Positions 54,987-63,077 of a stretch of DNA of 64,000 bases are shown piece by piece. Under the pieces are notes generated by a model. That model was not told the DNA's origin, made no database searches, and saw nothing but the letters and a program-made list of their open reading frames with translations. The position numbers and the translations under genes were made by a program. The first letter of the stretch is position 1. Each line of letters starts with the position of its first letter. This stretch comes from Absicoccus porci (GTDB lineage Bacteria; Bacillota_I; Bacilli_A; Erysipelotrichales; Erysipelotrichaceae): contig NZ_RJQC01000003.1 in the NCBI RefSeq assembly GCF_003725415.1, forward strand, positions 219,861-283,860, read 5' to 3'.

Positions 54987-55411
54987 ACGCGAAAGTCTCT
55001 CAGGTGCTCAATGATATGAAATCATTGGACTATTGTTGCCACAGAATCATTGAGCTCAACGAGGAAATCGAAGTCATCAACAATCGAAAGCTTGGCCTTT
55101 CTCACAATGGCCCTAGTCTAACGGATGAGCAGTCAAGGTCTATGCTTCCGATGCCGTCGTATCAGCACCAGTATCAGAGCCCGGTCGCACTGATGGAGGT
55201 TGCTACACAGATGGAATCGGAGATCAATTATTATCGAAGACGCATCAATGAGTGCCGATTGATAGAGCTTCTAGATATACGTGACCAGAATATCTTGTTT
55301 GACTTGTACATCTTTAGGATGAACCAGTGGGATGTGGCTGAGAAGTACGGATACAGTCGCAAAGGGCTGTGGAAACATATAAGAACGGAAATAGGAAAAT
55401 TATTAAAATAA
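54983..55411 (+). CDS. ArpU/RinA-like phage late-gene activator candidate
   Basis: The GTG at 54983 is chosen because GGAGGG lies 6 nt upstream and the start overlaps the previous stop; a longer frame begins at 54941. 142 residues, helical, with a sigma-70 region-4-like C-terminus: LDIRDQNILFDLYIFRMNQW then DVAEKYGYSRKGLWKHIRTE. Proteins with this layout just upstream of terminase genes often activate late transcription. Confidence 0.65.
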   Translation: MNAKVSQVLNDMKSLDYCCHRIIELNEEIEVINNRKLGLSHNGPSLTDEQSRSMLPMPSYQHQYQSPVALMEVATQMESEINYYRRRINECRLIELLDIRDQNILFDLYIFRMNQWDVAEKYGYSRKGLWKHIRTEIGKLLK

Positions 55412-55460
55412 ATGATGATATCGTATTTTGATTAATGTATGATAGTAAAAAAGAGGAAGA

Positions 55461-55928
55461 ATGATTATTATGTCAGGAGAAGCTAAATACAGTGCTCTTC
55501 AAATTGCAGAGTGGTTCTTAAACTACAATAGGAAGCAAATGAATGAAGCAGATGCTGAATATATTACCAATCTTAAATTGCAAAAACTGCTTTACTATGC
55601 TCAAGGCTGCTATCTTGCTTTAACAGATACTCCATTGTTTAAAGAAAATCTTTTAGCATGGGAACACGGTCCAGTTGTTAATGAAATTTATCAAAAGTAC
55701 AAAGGTAATGGAGCAAATGGTATTAAATATGAGGATACTTTCAGTGAACATATCGATGACCAAACACAAAATATACTGAAACAAGTGTATGAAGTGTTTG
55801 GTTCATATTCTGCATGGGCTTTGCGTAATAAAACGCACCAGGAAGCGCCCTGGCTGAATACAGATAGGAATGAAATTATTAGTTTGGAGCTAATTAAAAG
55901 TTATTTTAAAGAGCATTATGTCAAATAA
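55461..55928 (+). CDS. Panacea-domain (DUF4065/GepA-like) protein, candidate antitoxin
   Basis: 155 residues. Features of the Panacea (SocA-like) domain: YSALQIAEWFLNYNRKQMN, TNLKLQKLLYYAQGCYLALT near residue 37, FKENLLAWEHGPVVNEIYQK near residue 60, and the helical end TWALRNKTHQE-like segment WALRNKTHQEAPWLN. In PanAT systems such proteins neutralise an adjacent toxin. The start at 55461 has GAGGA close upstream; an ATG three codons later is possible. It overlaps the next gene by 11 nt. AT-rich relative to surrounding phage genes. Confidence 0.85.
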   Translation: MIIMSGEAKYSALQIAEWFLNYNRKQMNEADAEYITNLKLQKLLYYAQGCYLALTDTPLFKENLLAWEHGPVVNEIYQKYKGNGANGIKYEDTFSEHIDDQTQNILKQVYEVFGSYSAWALRNKTHQEAPWLNTDRNEIISLELIKSYFKEHYVK

Positions 55929-56391
55929 GAACTTGATATATAATACTCGTAAAGATAATGTTATAACCATATCAAATAATTATGAATTTAATTGTGGAGT
56001 ACCAAAATCGGCAATATTCATTGGATTTCAATATATTACATCTGATAAGAAATATAATTTCAATCATTTTAAAAAGTCCAATGATAGAGCGAAAGCATAT
56101 GATGAGTTCATTAAATGCATGCAATATTTATCTGAATTTAGTTGGGAAGAACTTGGTAATTTAGGAAAAAAACAAGGTGGTTTCGAAACAATTGAATATA
56201 ACAATTTTAAAAGTAGCATTACAAATAACTTGCCATCAAGTAAAAATATATCAAAAGATACAAAATTATATGTTTTCAGATTTGGTCATGGGAAATACAG
56301 GATGATTTGCTATAAATCAAATTCATGTTATGCAGCAATGCATCTTCTTGGTTTTGATTTTGATTATAGCTTGTATGATCATGGAAGTTGA
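55918..56391 (+). CDS. Unknown protein coupled to the Panacea gene, candidate toxin
   Basis: 157 residues, no family recognised with certainty. The N-terminal half is helical with FNHFKKSNDRAKAYDEFIKC. The C-terminal part is beta-rich, KLYVFRFGHGKYRMICYKSN then MHLLGFDFDYSLYDHGS, an arrangement resembling small RelE-like or other RNase folds in which an Arg/Tyr/His surface acts on RNA; this is inference. Translational coupling (11-nt overlap) to a Panacea-domain protein suggests the toxin of a PanAT-type pair. Extremely AT-rich compared with flanking genes, a sign of separate acquisition. Confidence 0.65.
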   Translation: MSNKNLIYNTRKDNVITISNNYEFNCGVPKSAIFIGFQYITSDKKYNFNHFKKSNDRAKAYDEFIKCMQYLSEFSWEELGNLGKKQGGFETIEYNNFKSSITNNLPSSKNISKDTKLYVFRFGHGKYRMICYKSNSCYAAMHLLGFDFDYSLYDHGS

Positions 56392-56459
56392 CATTATAAA
56401 AAGAGTACCCATTGTGTACCAAATTACGTGATATATTAGTATCATCAGAAATGTAAAAC

Positions 56460-56490
56460 AAGGAGTTATCTAGATTGGTGACTCCTTTTT
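56460..56490 (+). terminator. Intrinsic terminator between the Panacea cassette and terminase genes
   Basis: AAGGAGT/ACTCCTT stem with a 14-nt loop, then TTT. It separates the cassette from the late operon. Confidence 0.7.
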
Positions 56491-56511
56491 GCGTAGAAAG
56501 GTGGTGGCTTG

Positions 56512-56985
56512 ATGGACGTTCGGGAACGTCTTTTTGTAAAAGAATACATAATCAATAAAGGCAACGCTTATCAGGCTGCACTGAAGGCTGGATATGCGAA
56601 ACGAACCGCTGAGCAGGCCTATAATTGGCTAGAAGAAACTCCAATAAACTCCACCAAAAAACGACATCTTCCATATAAACCCTATCTTCGCGAAGCCATT
56701 GAAGATGAACTGAAAAAGATTGATGATGCAAAGATTGCGGATGAGAAGGAAGTACTTCAGTATCTGACATCGGTCATGCGAAAGGAATCCAAGGCTCAGG
56801 TCGTTGTTGTCGAAGGCACTGGAGAAGGGCGTTCTAAGGCTCGGCTAATTGAAAAGACGCCAGATGAAAAAGAAGCTACAAAGGCCGCTGAATTAATTGG
56901 GAAAGTACATGGAATTTTTACTGATAAAGTGGATTTTGATGTTACTGTACCAGTCTTTGAAGGTGAAGATGATCTAGATGATTAA
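56512..56985 (+). CDS. terS: Terminase small subunit
   Basis: DNA-recognition subunit of the packaging motor. The ATG at 56512 follows AAAGGTGG. 157 residues: helix-turn-helix FVKEYIINKGNAYQAALKAG then AKRTAEQAYNWLE (about 10-50), typical of the terminase_2 family, and a C-terminal acidic tail DFDVTVPVFEGEDDLDD. It overlaps terL by 8 nt. Confidence 0.9.
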   Translation: MDVRERLFVKEYIINKGNAYQAALKAGYAKRTAEQAYNWLEETPINSTKKRHLPYKPYLREAIEDELKKIDDAKIADEKEVLQYLTSVMRKESKAQVVVVEGTGEGRSKARLIEKTPDEKEATKAAELIGKVHGIFTDKVDFDVTVPVFEGEDDLDD

Positions 56986-58231
56986 ACGAAAAAAGATATA
57001 TCTGCCCGATATAGTCGGTAAAGGGTATGCTAGCTTCTGGAAATATCGAGGACGTTATTTGGTTTGCAAGGGTTCACGTGCTTCCAAGAAATCAAAGACA
57101 ACCGCTTTGCGATATATCTATAACCTTATGAAATATGACAAGTCCAATCTGCTTGTCGTCAGAAAGACATACCGAACCTTGAAGGATTCATGCTGGACTG
57201 ATTTGAAATGGGCGGCACAGCGTTTGGAAGTGGCGGACAAATGGGATTTTAAGTTAAGCCCACTGGAAGCGACATACCTGCCAACCGGACAAAAGATTCT
57301 GTTCCGCGGACTTGATGATCCACTCAAGGTCACGTCCATTACGGTTGAATATGGCTATCTTTGTTGGGCGTGGTTAGAGGAAGCCTATGAAGTCATGGAT
57401 GAATCGGACTTCGACGTGATCGATGAATCCATCCGTGGTGAAATGCCATCAAATTTATGGAAGCAATGGACGATCACGTTCAATCCATGGAATGATCATC
57501 ATTGGTTGAAACATCGTTTCTTTGATGCGCATGATGATCCGGATATATTGGCGTTGACCACAAATTACAAATGCAATGAGTGGTTGGATAAGTCAGACCT
57601 TGAATTGTTTGAGCGAATGAAAAAGAATAATCCGCGGCGTTATCAGGTGGCCGGACTTGGCAACTGGGGCGTTGTTGATGGGCTTGTGTATGAAAATTTT
57701 GAAGAAAAAGAATTTATGTTAAAAGATATACGGAACTGTCAAACAGTATGCGGTTTGGACTTTGGATATACCAATGATCCTACCGCTTTTTTCATGGGAT
57801 TTTACGATAAAAAAAGCATGAAGCTGTATGTATGGGATGAGTTCTATAAACGAGGATTATCGAATCGAGAGATATATCAAACGATTGAAACGATGGGATA
57901 CTCAAAAGAAAAGATCATAGCCGATAGTGCAGAGCCGAAATCAATAGATGAATTAAAACATTTTGGATTGCGTGTCCGAGGCGCTAAAAAAGGCAAGGAT
58001 TCTATCAACAACGGTATCCAATTTATACAGGATTTGAAGATAATCATACATCCTAGATGTGTGAACTTCATCACAGAAATAAACAACTATGCATGGGATA
58101 AAGATCGATTCGGAAAGACGTTGAATCGACCGATTGACGACTTCAACCACTTGATGGATGCCATGCGATATGCAGTCGAACCACTGCACAGAAACACGTT
58201 GAAATACAACAGACTTGGAGGTGGCTTGTAA
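56978..58231 (+). CDS. terL: Terminase large subunit (PBSX-like)
   Basis: ATPase and nuclease of DNA packaging. 417 residues: deviant Walker A CKGSRASKKSKTTALR near residue 30, Walker B CWAWLEEAYEVMDE near residue 129, the motif TFNPWNDHHW, then the RNase-H-like nuclease with CGLDFGYTNDPTAFF near residue 258, ADSAEPKSI near residue 311 and DDFNHLMDAMRYA near residue 390. Its stop shares one base with the portal start. Confidence 0.95.
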   Translation: MIKRKKIYLPDIVGKGYASFWKYRGRYLVCKGSRASKKSKTTALRYIYNLMKYDKSNLLVVRKTYRTLKDSCWTDLKWAAQRLEVADKWDFKLSPLEATYLPTGQKILFRGLDDPLKVTSITVEYGYLCWAWLEEAYEVMDESDFDVIDESIRGEMPSNLWKQWTITFNPWNDHHWLKHRFFDAHDDPDILALTTNYKCNEWLDKSDLELFERMKKNNPRRYQVAGLGNWGVVDGLVYENFEEKEFMLKDIRNCQTVCGLDFGYTNDPTAFFMGFYDKKSMKLYVWDEFYKRGLSNREIYQTIETMGYSKEKIIADSAEPKSIDELKHFGLRVRGAKKGKDSINNGIQFIQDLKIIIHPRCVNFITEINNYAWDKDRFGKTLNRPIDDFNHLMDAMRYAVEPLHRNTLKYNRLGGGL

Positions 58232-59613
58232 TGGCACAGAATGTTAGATCAGACATCAAACCGGATGAGCTGATATGCATCAACACAGATGAAGCCATGG
58301 ACGTGACCAAGCTCGGCGAGCTGATTGCCAAGCATAAGGGATTGATCACGGACCGGTATACGAAGCTGAAAGATGCATACATGAATATCTACCCTAATTT
58401 AGGGTGGACCGAAAAAGAAAAGTGGAAACCGGATAACCGCGTGACTGTCAACTTTGCAAAATACCTGGTGGATACTTTCAACGGCTACTTCATCGGTATC
58501 CCGATCAAGGTCCAGTCTGATGACAAAAAAGTAACGGACTATCTGGACATGCTTGATAGTTACAACGATATCGAGGATAACAATGCAGAATTATCACGTA
58601 TCTGCTCCATCTATGGCAAAGGCTATGAGCTCTACGCCAATGATGAGAGCGGAGATGTATCCATCGTATATCTTGATCCAACGGAAGGTTTCATGGTATA
58701 TGACAATACGTATGAACAGCATCCGCTGTACTTCGTGACGTACTATCTTGACTCGAAAAAAGTCATGCATGGCGAGGTGCTTACACCGTCAGAGATATGG
58801 CCGTTCACGGACAAAGGCGGACTGCATTACATCGAAGACGAGTTCAGACCGCACAACTTTGCGGACATTCCGGCAACGGAATATTTAGAGAATGAGTCAC
58901 GTATCGCGGTATTCGAGTCGGTGTACTCGCTTATCGTTGGATATAACAAGGCTCTGTCCGAGAAGCTCAACGATGTGGATGCATTCGCGGATGCCTACCT
59001 GAAGATATTAGGGCCTAAGCTTAATGACTCCATGCTTGCCAACATGCGTGACAAACGTGTCATCAGCTTCGAGGGCGATATGAGTGAAAACCCGGTCGAT
59101 GTCGGCTTCCTGGAAAAGCCGAATGCGGACGGAACGCAGGAAAACGCTTTGAACCGGATGGAACGTCTGATCTACCAGGTGTCCATGATTGCCAATATCA
59201 ATGACGAGAACTTCGGTAACAGTTCCGGAATCGCTATGGCGTACAAACTGCAGTCCATGTCTAACCTTGCCAAGACCAAGGAACGGAAGTTCACATCCGG
59301 TCTTAACCGAAGATACCGCATCATCTTCTCCAACCCGGTCAACTCGATGAACGAGAAAGACTGGATCGGATTGACTTACCACTATACACGCAATTTGCCA
59401 CAAAACATTTTGGAAGAGACACAGATTGCACAGAACCTGTCCGGTATCGTGTCACAGCCAACGCAATTATCAGTCTTGTCAATTGTTGACGATCCGCAAA
59501 AAGAGATCGAGCGAATCGAGGAAGAACAGGTGGAAAAAGCATACAGCATTGATGATCGTCTTTTTTCTTCTATAAACGGTGAACAAAATGGCGAAAACAA
59601 AGACAAGAGATGA
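58231..59613 (+). CDS. Phage portal protein (SPP1 gp6-like)
   Basis: Dodecameric head-vertex channel. 460 residues: the start region KHKGLITDRYTKLKDAYMNI, DNRVTVNFAKYLVDTFNGYF near residue 68, YGKGYELYANDESGDVSIVY near residue 127 and LDPTEGFMVYD. The middle GMAYKLQSMSNLAKTK-type helix (AMAYKLQSMSNLAKTKERKF near residue 337) forms the clip/stem. It overlaps the MuF gene by 26 nt. Confidence 0.93.
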   Translation: MAQNVRSDIKPDELICINTDEAMDVTKLGELIAKHKGLITDRYTKLKDAYMNIYPNLGWTEKEKWKPDNRVTVNFAKYLVDTFNGYFIGIPIKVQSDDKKVTDYLDMLDSYNDIEDNNAELSRICSIYGKGYELYANDESGDVSIVYLDPTEGFMVYDNTYEQHPLYFVTYYLDSKKVMHGEVLTPSEIWPFTDKGGLHYIEDEFRPHNFADIPATEYLENESRIAVFESVYSLIVGYNKALSEKLNDVDAFADAYLKILGPKLNDSMLANMRDKRVISFEGDMSENPVDVGFLEKPNADGTQENALNRMERLIYQVSMIANINDENFGNSSGIAMAYKLQSMSNLAKTKERKFTSGLNRRYRIIFSNPVNSMNEKDWIGLTYHYTRNLPQNILEETQIAQNLSGIVSQPTQLSVLSIVDDPQKEIERIEEEQVEKAYSIDDRLFSSINGEQNGENKDKR

Positions 59614-61195
59614 TGCGGAAAATTACTGGGTAAGACGTGAAGCAAAGGCTAGAGAGAAATCACAGTCAGATGATTCAGAAAAATCAGATGTGGTTAAACG
59701 CATATTCGAGTATATGTTCCATAACGTAACGGAACAAATTAATGCATGGTACAGCAAATACGCATCAAAAGAAGGAATATCAATGTCTGAAGCCAAGAAA
59801 CGAGCTGACAAGCTAGACATCAAAGCGTATGAAGAAAAGGCGAAAAAGTATGTAAAAGAAAAAGACTTCTCACAACAGGCAAATGATGAAATGAAGATAT
59901 ATAACCTGACGATGAAAGCAAATCGTCTTGAATTATTAAAGTCTGAAGTGGCGCTTGAGCTTGCCGCCGGAAATGATGAGTATGAAAAATACGTTGAAGA
60001 CTGTTTGAAGGACAAAACCATTGATGAAATGGAAAGACAGGCCGGTATCCTGGGCAAAACTATCAAAAATAACGGAGATATGATCAAATCAATCGTAAAT
60101 GCATCGTTTTATAATGCGACATTTTCTGAACGTATTTGGGCCAATCAAGACATGTTAAGGTCGGAATTAGAGGGATACATGACTAAGGCCATCATTCAAG
60201 GGAAAAGCACAAATAGCCTTATTTCTGATATGCGTAAAAGATTTGATGTTAGCTATTATGCAGCTGATCGTTTGCTGCGAACAGAAGAAAGACGCATACA
60301 AACCGATGTTGCCAAACGGTCATATGAAGAAAATGGATTCGGCCAATACAAATATGTCATCATGAATACAAAAGCTTGCGATGAATGCAGAAAGCTTGAC
60401 GGTAATATTTACGACACGAAAGATATGACTCCGGGCGTTAATGCGCCACCAATGCATCCGATTTGTCATTGCTCCACGGTTCCATATATTGATCGTAAAT
60501 TATTCGATGAATATTTGGATGATCCTGATTCAGGTGATATGACATTTGAGGAGTGGCAGAAACAAAGGAATGGTTTAAACAAAAGATTGAGCCTTAACAA
60601 ATCAAAAAGAATAAACAATAAAGAGGATTTAATGTCAATCACTAAGAGTGATATAATAAGTATGGAAGATATCGATCAAATCAAAAAGTATTTTTCAACA
60701 GCCCATAATATCACTATTGATGGCTTTGACAATAAAGATTTGTTTGCTGTTAAAGCCACATTAGCTGGTGTCGATGATTTTATAAACGAATTTTCCAAGG
60801 CTAAAGATGGAATAAAGACCATCAAATATAATTCGCATTCTAAAGTTTATGGGCGAATGTCTGAAAATAAAATTATGACAATAGGACCTCAAGGGTTGCA
60901 GAGCTACGGTACTGGTGTTCATGAATCTGCGCACGCATTAGACTTTGTTATGTCAACTATTGGTACTAATGATTTTTCAGAAAGAATTGTTGAACAATCA
61001 CGAAAGCAATGTGGTCTTAGAAAAAACAGCAAGAAATTAGAACGAATATTATTTGACATTACTAATCAATTCGAAGATTTAGATAATTTGATTGAAATTT
61101 ATGCCTATTCAATGGAGTCGGAATTTGGAGGAAATTCAAACATTTTGACCAAATCAATATTTGAATTAACTCAAGGGGAGCTTTCAGATGTATAA
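59588..61195 (+). CDS. MuF-type minor head protein fused to a C-terminal HExxH domain
   Basis: The ATG at 59588 is chosen over a GTG three codons earlier (GGTGA upstream). 535 residues. N-terminal helical part; MuF head-morphogenesis domain about 150-310, ending in the typical Cys264-x2-Cys267 (KACDECRKLD) and HPICHCSTVPY (His290, Cys293, Cys295). After a charged linker (about 315-345) the base composition turns AT-rich and a new domain begins. It carries His445-Glu-x2-His449 in TGVHESAHALDF, a zincin-like metal site, with EIYAYSMESEFGG later as possible third ligand region. Such MuF fusions are known as phage-encoded polymorphic toxins; here a metallopeptidase-type effector is inferred. Confidence 0.85.
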   Translation: MAKTKTRDDAENYWVRREAKAREKSQSDDSEKSDVVKRIFEYMFHNVTEQINAWYSKYASKEGISMSEAKKRADKLDIKAYEEKAKKYVKEKDFSQQANDEMKIYNLTMKANRLELLKSEVALELAAGNDEYEKYVEDCLKDKTIDEMERQAGILGKTIKNNGDMIKSIVNASFYNATFSERIWANQDMLRSELEGYMTKAIIQGKSTNSLISDMRKRFDVSYYAADRLLRTEERRIQTDVAKRSYEENGFGQYKYVIMNTKACDECRKLDGNIYDTKDMTPGVNAPPMHPICHCSTVPYIDRKLFDEYLDDPDSGDMTFEEWQKQRNGLNKRLSLNKSKRINNKEDLMSITKSDIISMEDIDQIKKYFSTAHNITIDGFDNKDLFAVKATLAGVDDFINEFSKAKDGIKTIKYNSHSKVYGRMSENKIMTIGPQGLQSYGTGVHESAHALDFVMSTIGTNDFSERIVEQSRKQCGLRKNSKKLERILFDITNQFEDLDNLIEIYAYSMESEFGGNSNILTKSIFELTQGELSDV

Positions 61196-61373
61196 ACCAG
61201 CATGGTATAAAAAAGAAGAAATAAAATTAGCTGAAGAATATTTCAACAATGATAAATACCAAAATCTTGATGATTTTATCGAAAAGCATGCGTCAGAAAA
61301 ATGGAAAAAATATAAAAGCAAAATCGAGAGCGAATATAAAAAAAATCTAAAGAAAGGGATTATTGTAGAATAA
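61188..61373 (+). CDS. Small charged protein, possible immunity partner (61 residues)
   Basis: ATG inside the 3' end of the MuF gene (8-nt overlap) behind AGGGGAG. Product MYKPAWYKKEEIKLAEEYFN then a Lys/Glu-rich helix KWKKYKSKIESEYKKNL. Translational coupling to a toxin-bearing head protein suggests immunity or a chaperone; nothing in the sequence proves it. Confidence 0.6.
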   Translation: MYKPAWYKKEEIKLAEEYFNNDKYQNLDDFIEKHASEKWKKYKSKIESEYKKNLKKGIIVE

Positions 61374-61400
61374 TTATTCAATATCGAAAGGAGCTTTGGT

Positions 61401-61772
61401 ATGGCAAGCAATGATATGCAAGTATTGATGTATAAAATTCTCAAGTATCTATATGAGTGTATGAAAAATGGTATAGAACCTAAATTGGAGGACTTTTCGT
61501 GGGATTCAAAATTAATGGATGTACCACAATCATATTGGGTTGAAATAATAGCAATTCTAGTTGAGGATGGATATATCGATGGGTTTTCAGTAATGAGAAA
61601 TAAAGTGAAGGACGTTAAACTTCATATACAGACCAATCGGCCTTATAGAATCACATATAAAGGTGTTTGTTTTTTAGATGAAAATAGTGGGATGAAAAAA
61701 GCAAAAGAATTTTTATCTAGTACATTCCCTGTAATCCTATCATCTGTGCTTGGCGTTATCATTCAACCATAA
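61401..61772 (+). CDS. YjcQ-family phage protein
   Basis: 123 residues behind AAAGGAG. The N-terminal MQVLMYKILKYLYECMKNGI, then SYWVEIIAILVEDGYIDGFS, and RPYRITYKGVCFLDENSGMK with a C-terminal hydrophobic helix match the YjcQ family (winged-helix-like) found in Firmicute prophages. Role unknown; it lies next to the MuF effector and could be part of its immunity module. Confidence 0.7.
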   Translation: MASNDMQVLMYKILKYLYECMKNGIEPKLEDFSWDSKLMDVPQSYWVEIIAILVEDGYIDGFSVMRNKVKDVKLHIQTNRPYRITYKGVCFLDENSGMKKAKEFLSSTFPVILSSVLGVIIQP

Positions 61773-61823
61773 TTGATGAGAGTCACCAATGGTGGCTTTT
61801 TTAGTGCAAGAAAGGAATTGAAC

Positions 61824-62135
61824 ATGATACATATCACGATAAGATATGACGAATGGTTTGATATTCAAATCGAAGGGCACGCTGGATATGCGGAAAAGGG
61901 GAAAGATATCGTATGCGCATCCATATCCACACTGTATCAGACACTGATGATGTCGTTTGAAAATGATGGATACGGTACACTTGATCATATCCGAAGCAAT
62001 GACGGATTTGAGCATGTACGCATCCATGATGTGGCAAGAGAAGGACTTGGCGTCATTACTGCTTTTGTGATTGGATGTGAAGCAGTATCCAAAGCATATC
62101 CAGTATACGTAACAGTACATAACGAATTGACCTAG
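61824..62135 (+). CDS. Prp-like cysteine protease (phage copy)
   Basis: The ATG at 61824 follows AAAGGAA; the frame upstream lacks similarity. 103 residues with the Prp signature: His19 in EGHAGYAEKGKDIVCASIST and Cys31 of the VCASIS block. Bacterial Prp removes an N-terminal extension from ribosomal protein L27, cutting after the LQFF/LQLF motif; phage homologues process capsid or scaffold proteins. Both the scaffold and the capsid downstream start with an LQLFA motif. Confidence 0.88.
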   Translation: MIHITIRYDEWFDIQIEGHAGYAEKGKDIVCASISTLYQTLMMSFENDGYGTLDHIRSNDGFEHVRIHDVAREGLGVITAFVIGCEAVSKAYPVYVTVHNELT

Positions 62136-62147
62136 GAGGCACACGGC

Positions 62148-62333
62148 ATGTGCAGACATGTTTATACGGAAGCAGTCAAGAAATCGTATTACGATAATAA
62201 TTTACAATGCAGGGCGGAAATAAGAGTACGCACCTGCATTTTTTGTGGCAAAAAGGAAAAGGAGACGGTTTATATGAAAGACCCGCCAAAGCGTAAGTTA
62301 CCAAAGTTCATAAAGCACGATCTAAGCGATTAG
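62148..62333 (+). CDS. Small CxxC phage protein (61 residues)
   Basis: AGGAGG before the ATG. MCRHVYTEAVKKSYYDNNLQ then CIFCGKKEKETVY with a CxxC, and a basic Pro-rich end. Its stop codon lies in the terminator stem that follows. Function unknown. Confidence 0.6.
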   Translation: MCRHVYTEAVKKSYYDNNLQCRAEIRVRTCIFCGKKEKETVYMKDPPKRKLPKFIKHDLSD

Positions 62334-62346
62334 GTTGTGCTTTTTT
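62313..62346 (+). terminator. Intrinsic terminator before the scaffold gene
   Basis: A 13-bp stem with two G-U pairs (AAGCACGATCTAA with its partner ending TTGTGCTT) around a short loop, followed by TTTTTT. It overlaps the 3' end of the small CxxC gene. Confidence 0.82.
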
Positions 62347-62352
62347 CTATGT

Positions 62353-62426
62353 CCGAGCATTGACGACACAAAAAGCCATGGGTCCAGGCATGGAAGACAT
62401 AAAAAGCTATGGAAGCCGAGCATTGA
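62353..62426 (+). repeat. Direct repeat CCGAGCATTGA in the scaffold leader
   Basis: Exact 11-bp copies at 62353-62363 and 62416-62426, with intervening AAAAAGC-ATGG elements repeated (62370 and 62401 regions). The 108-nt leader appears to derive from a partial duplication. Confidence 0.55.
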
Positions 62427-62454
62427 GGCTCTAAACCATGGAGGAAATACACAT

Positions 62455-63066
62455 ATGAAAAAACATTTATTTGATTTGCAACTTTTCGCGGACGACAACA
62501 ACGGCCAGTCAAACCAACAGATTGAACCGAAGAATGACGATAACGGACAGCAGAATAACGAACCGAACGAAGGCAATAAGCCTCAGCCAAAGTACACGGA
62601 TGAGGACCTGGATCGAATCATCCAGGAAAAGAAAGCCAAGTGGGACAAGCAGGCAAAGGAAGCGGAAGAAGAAGCCAAGAAGCTTGCCAAGATGAACGCA
62701 CAGCAAAAGGCCGAACATGAGCGTGACAAATTGCAAAAACAGCTTGATGAATTGCTCAATGAAAAAGCACGCGCAGATATGGCCAAAGAAGCACGCAAGA
62801 TGTGTGCAGAAGCCAACATCAGCGTAAGCGACGAGCTCTTATCCAGCATCATCACACCGGATGCCGACACCACGAAAGAAGCGGTCGAGTCCTTTATTGA
62901 CATTTACAAAGCCGACGTCGAAAAGGCAGTCAAAGAAGCGCTGAAAGGAAACTCATACAAGCGCGGAAGTTCGAACGGAGGGATCACGAAAGAAGACATC
63001 ATGAAGGTCAGTGATCCAATCGAACGACAGAAACTCATCAGAGAACACATGGACCTATTCAAATAG
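62455..63066 (+). CDS. Phage scaffold protein (DUF4355-like)
   Basis: Internal scaffold that shapes the procapsid. The start at 62455 follows GGAGG; the upstream frame is leader sequence. 203 residues: N-terminal MKKHLFDLQLFADD containing the LQLFA motif, an Asn/Gln/Pro-rich acidic stretch, a long charged coiled coil about 60-130 (IIQEKKAKWDKQAKEAEEEA), and a C-terminal basic capsid-binding end VSDPIERQKLIREHMDLFK. Followed by the capsid gene after 11 nt. Confidence 0.88.
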   Translation: MKKHLFDLQLFADDNNGQSNQQIEPKNDDNGQQNNEPNEGNKPQPKYTDEDLDRIIQEKKAKWDKQAKEAEEEAKKLAKMNAQQKAEHERDKLQKQLDELLNEKARADMAKEARKMCAEANISVSDELLSSIITPDADTTKEAVESFIDIYKADVEKAVKEALKGNSYKRGSSNGGITKEDIMKVSDPIERQKLIREHMDLFK

Positions 63067-63077
63067 CAGGAGGAAAC

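Noticed and set aside
62335..62454. 40-residue N-terminal extension of the scaffold protein
   Set aside because: The extension lies over a terminator and repeat-rich leader; GGAGG just before 62455 and the LQLFA motif near that start support the shorter form.
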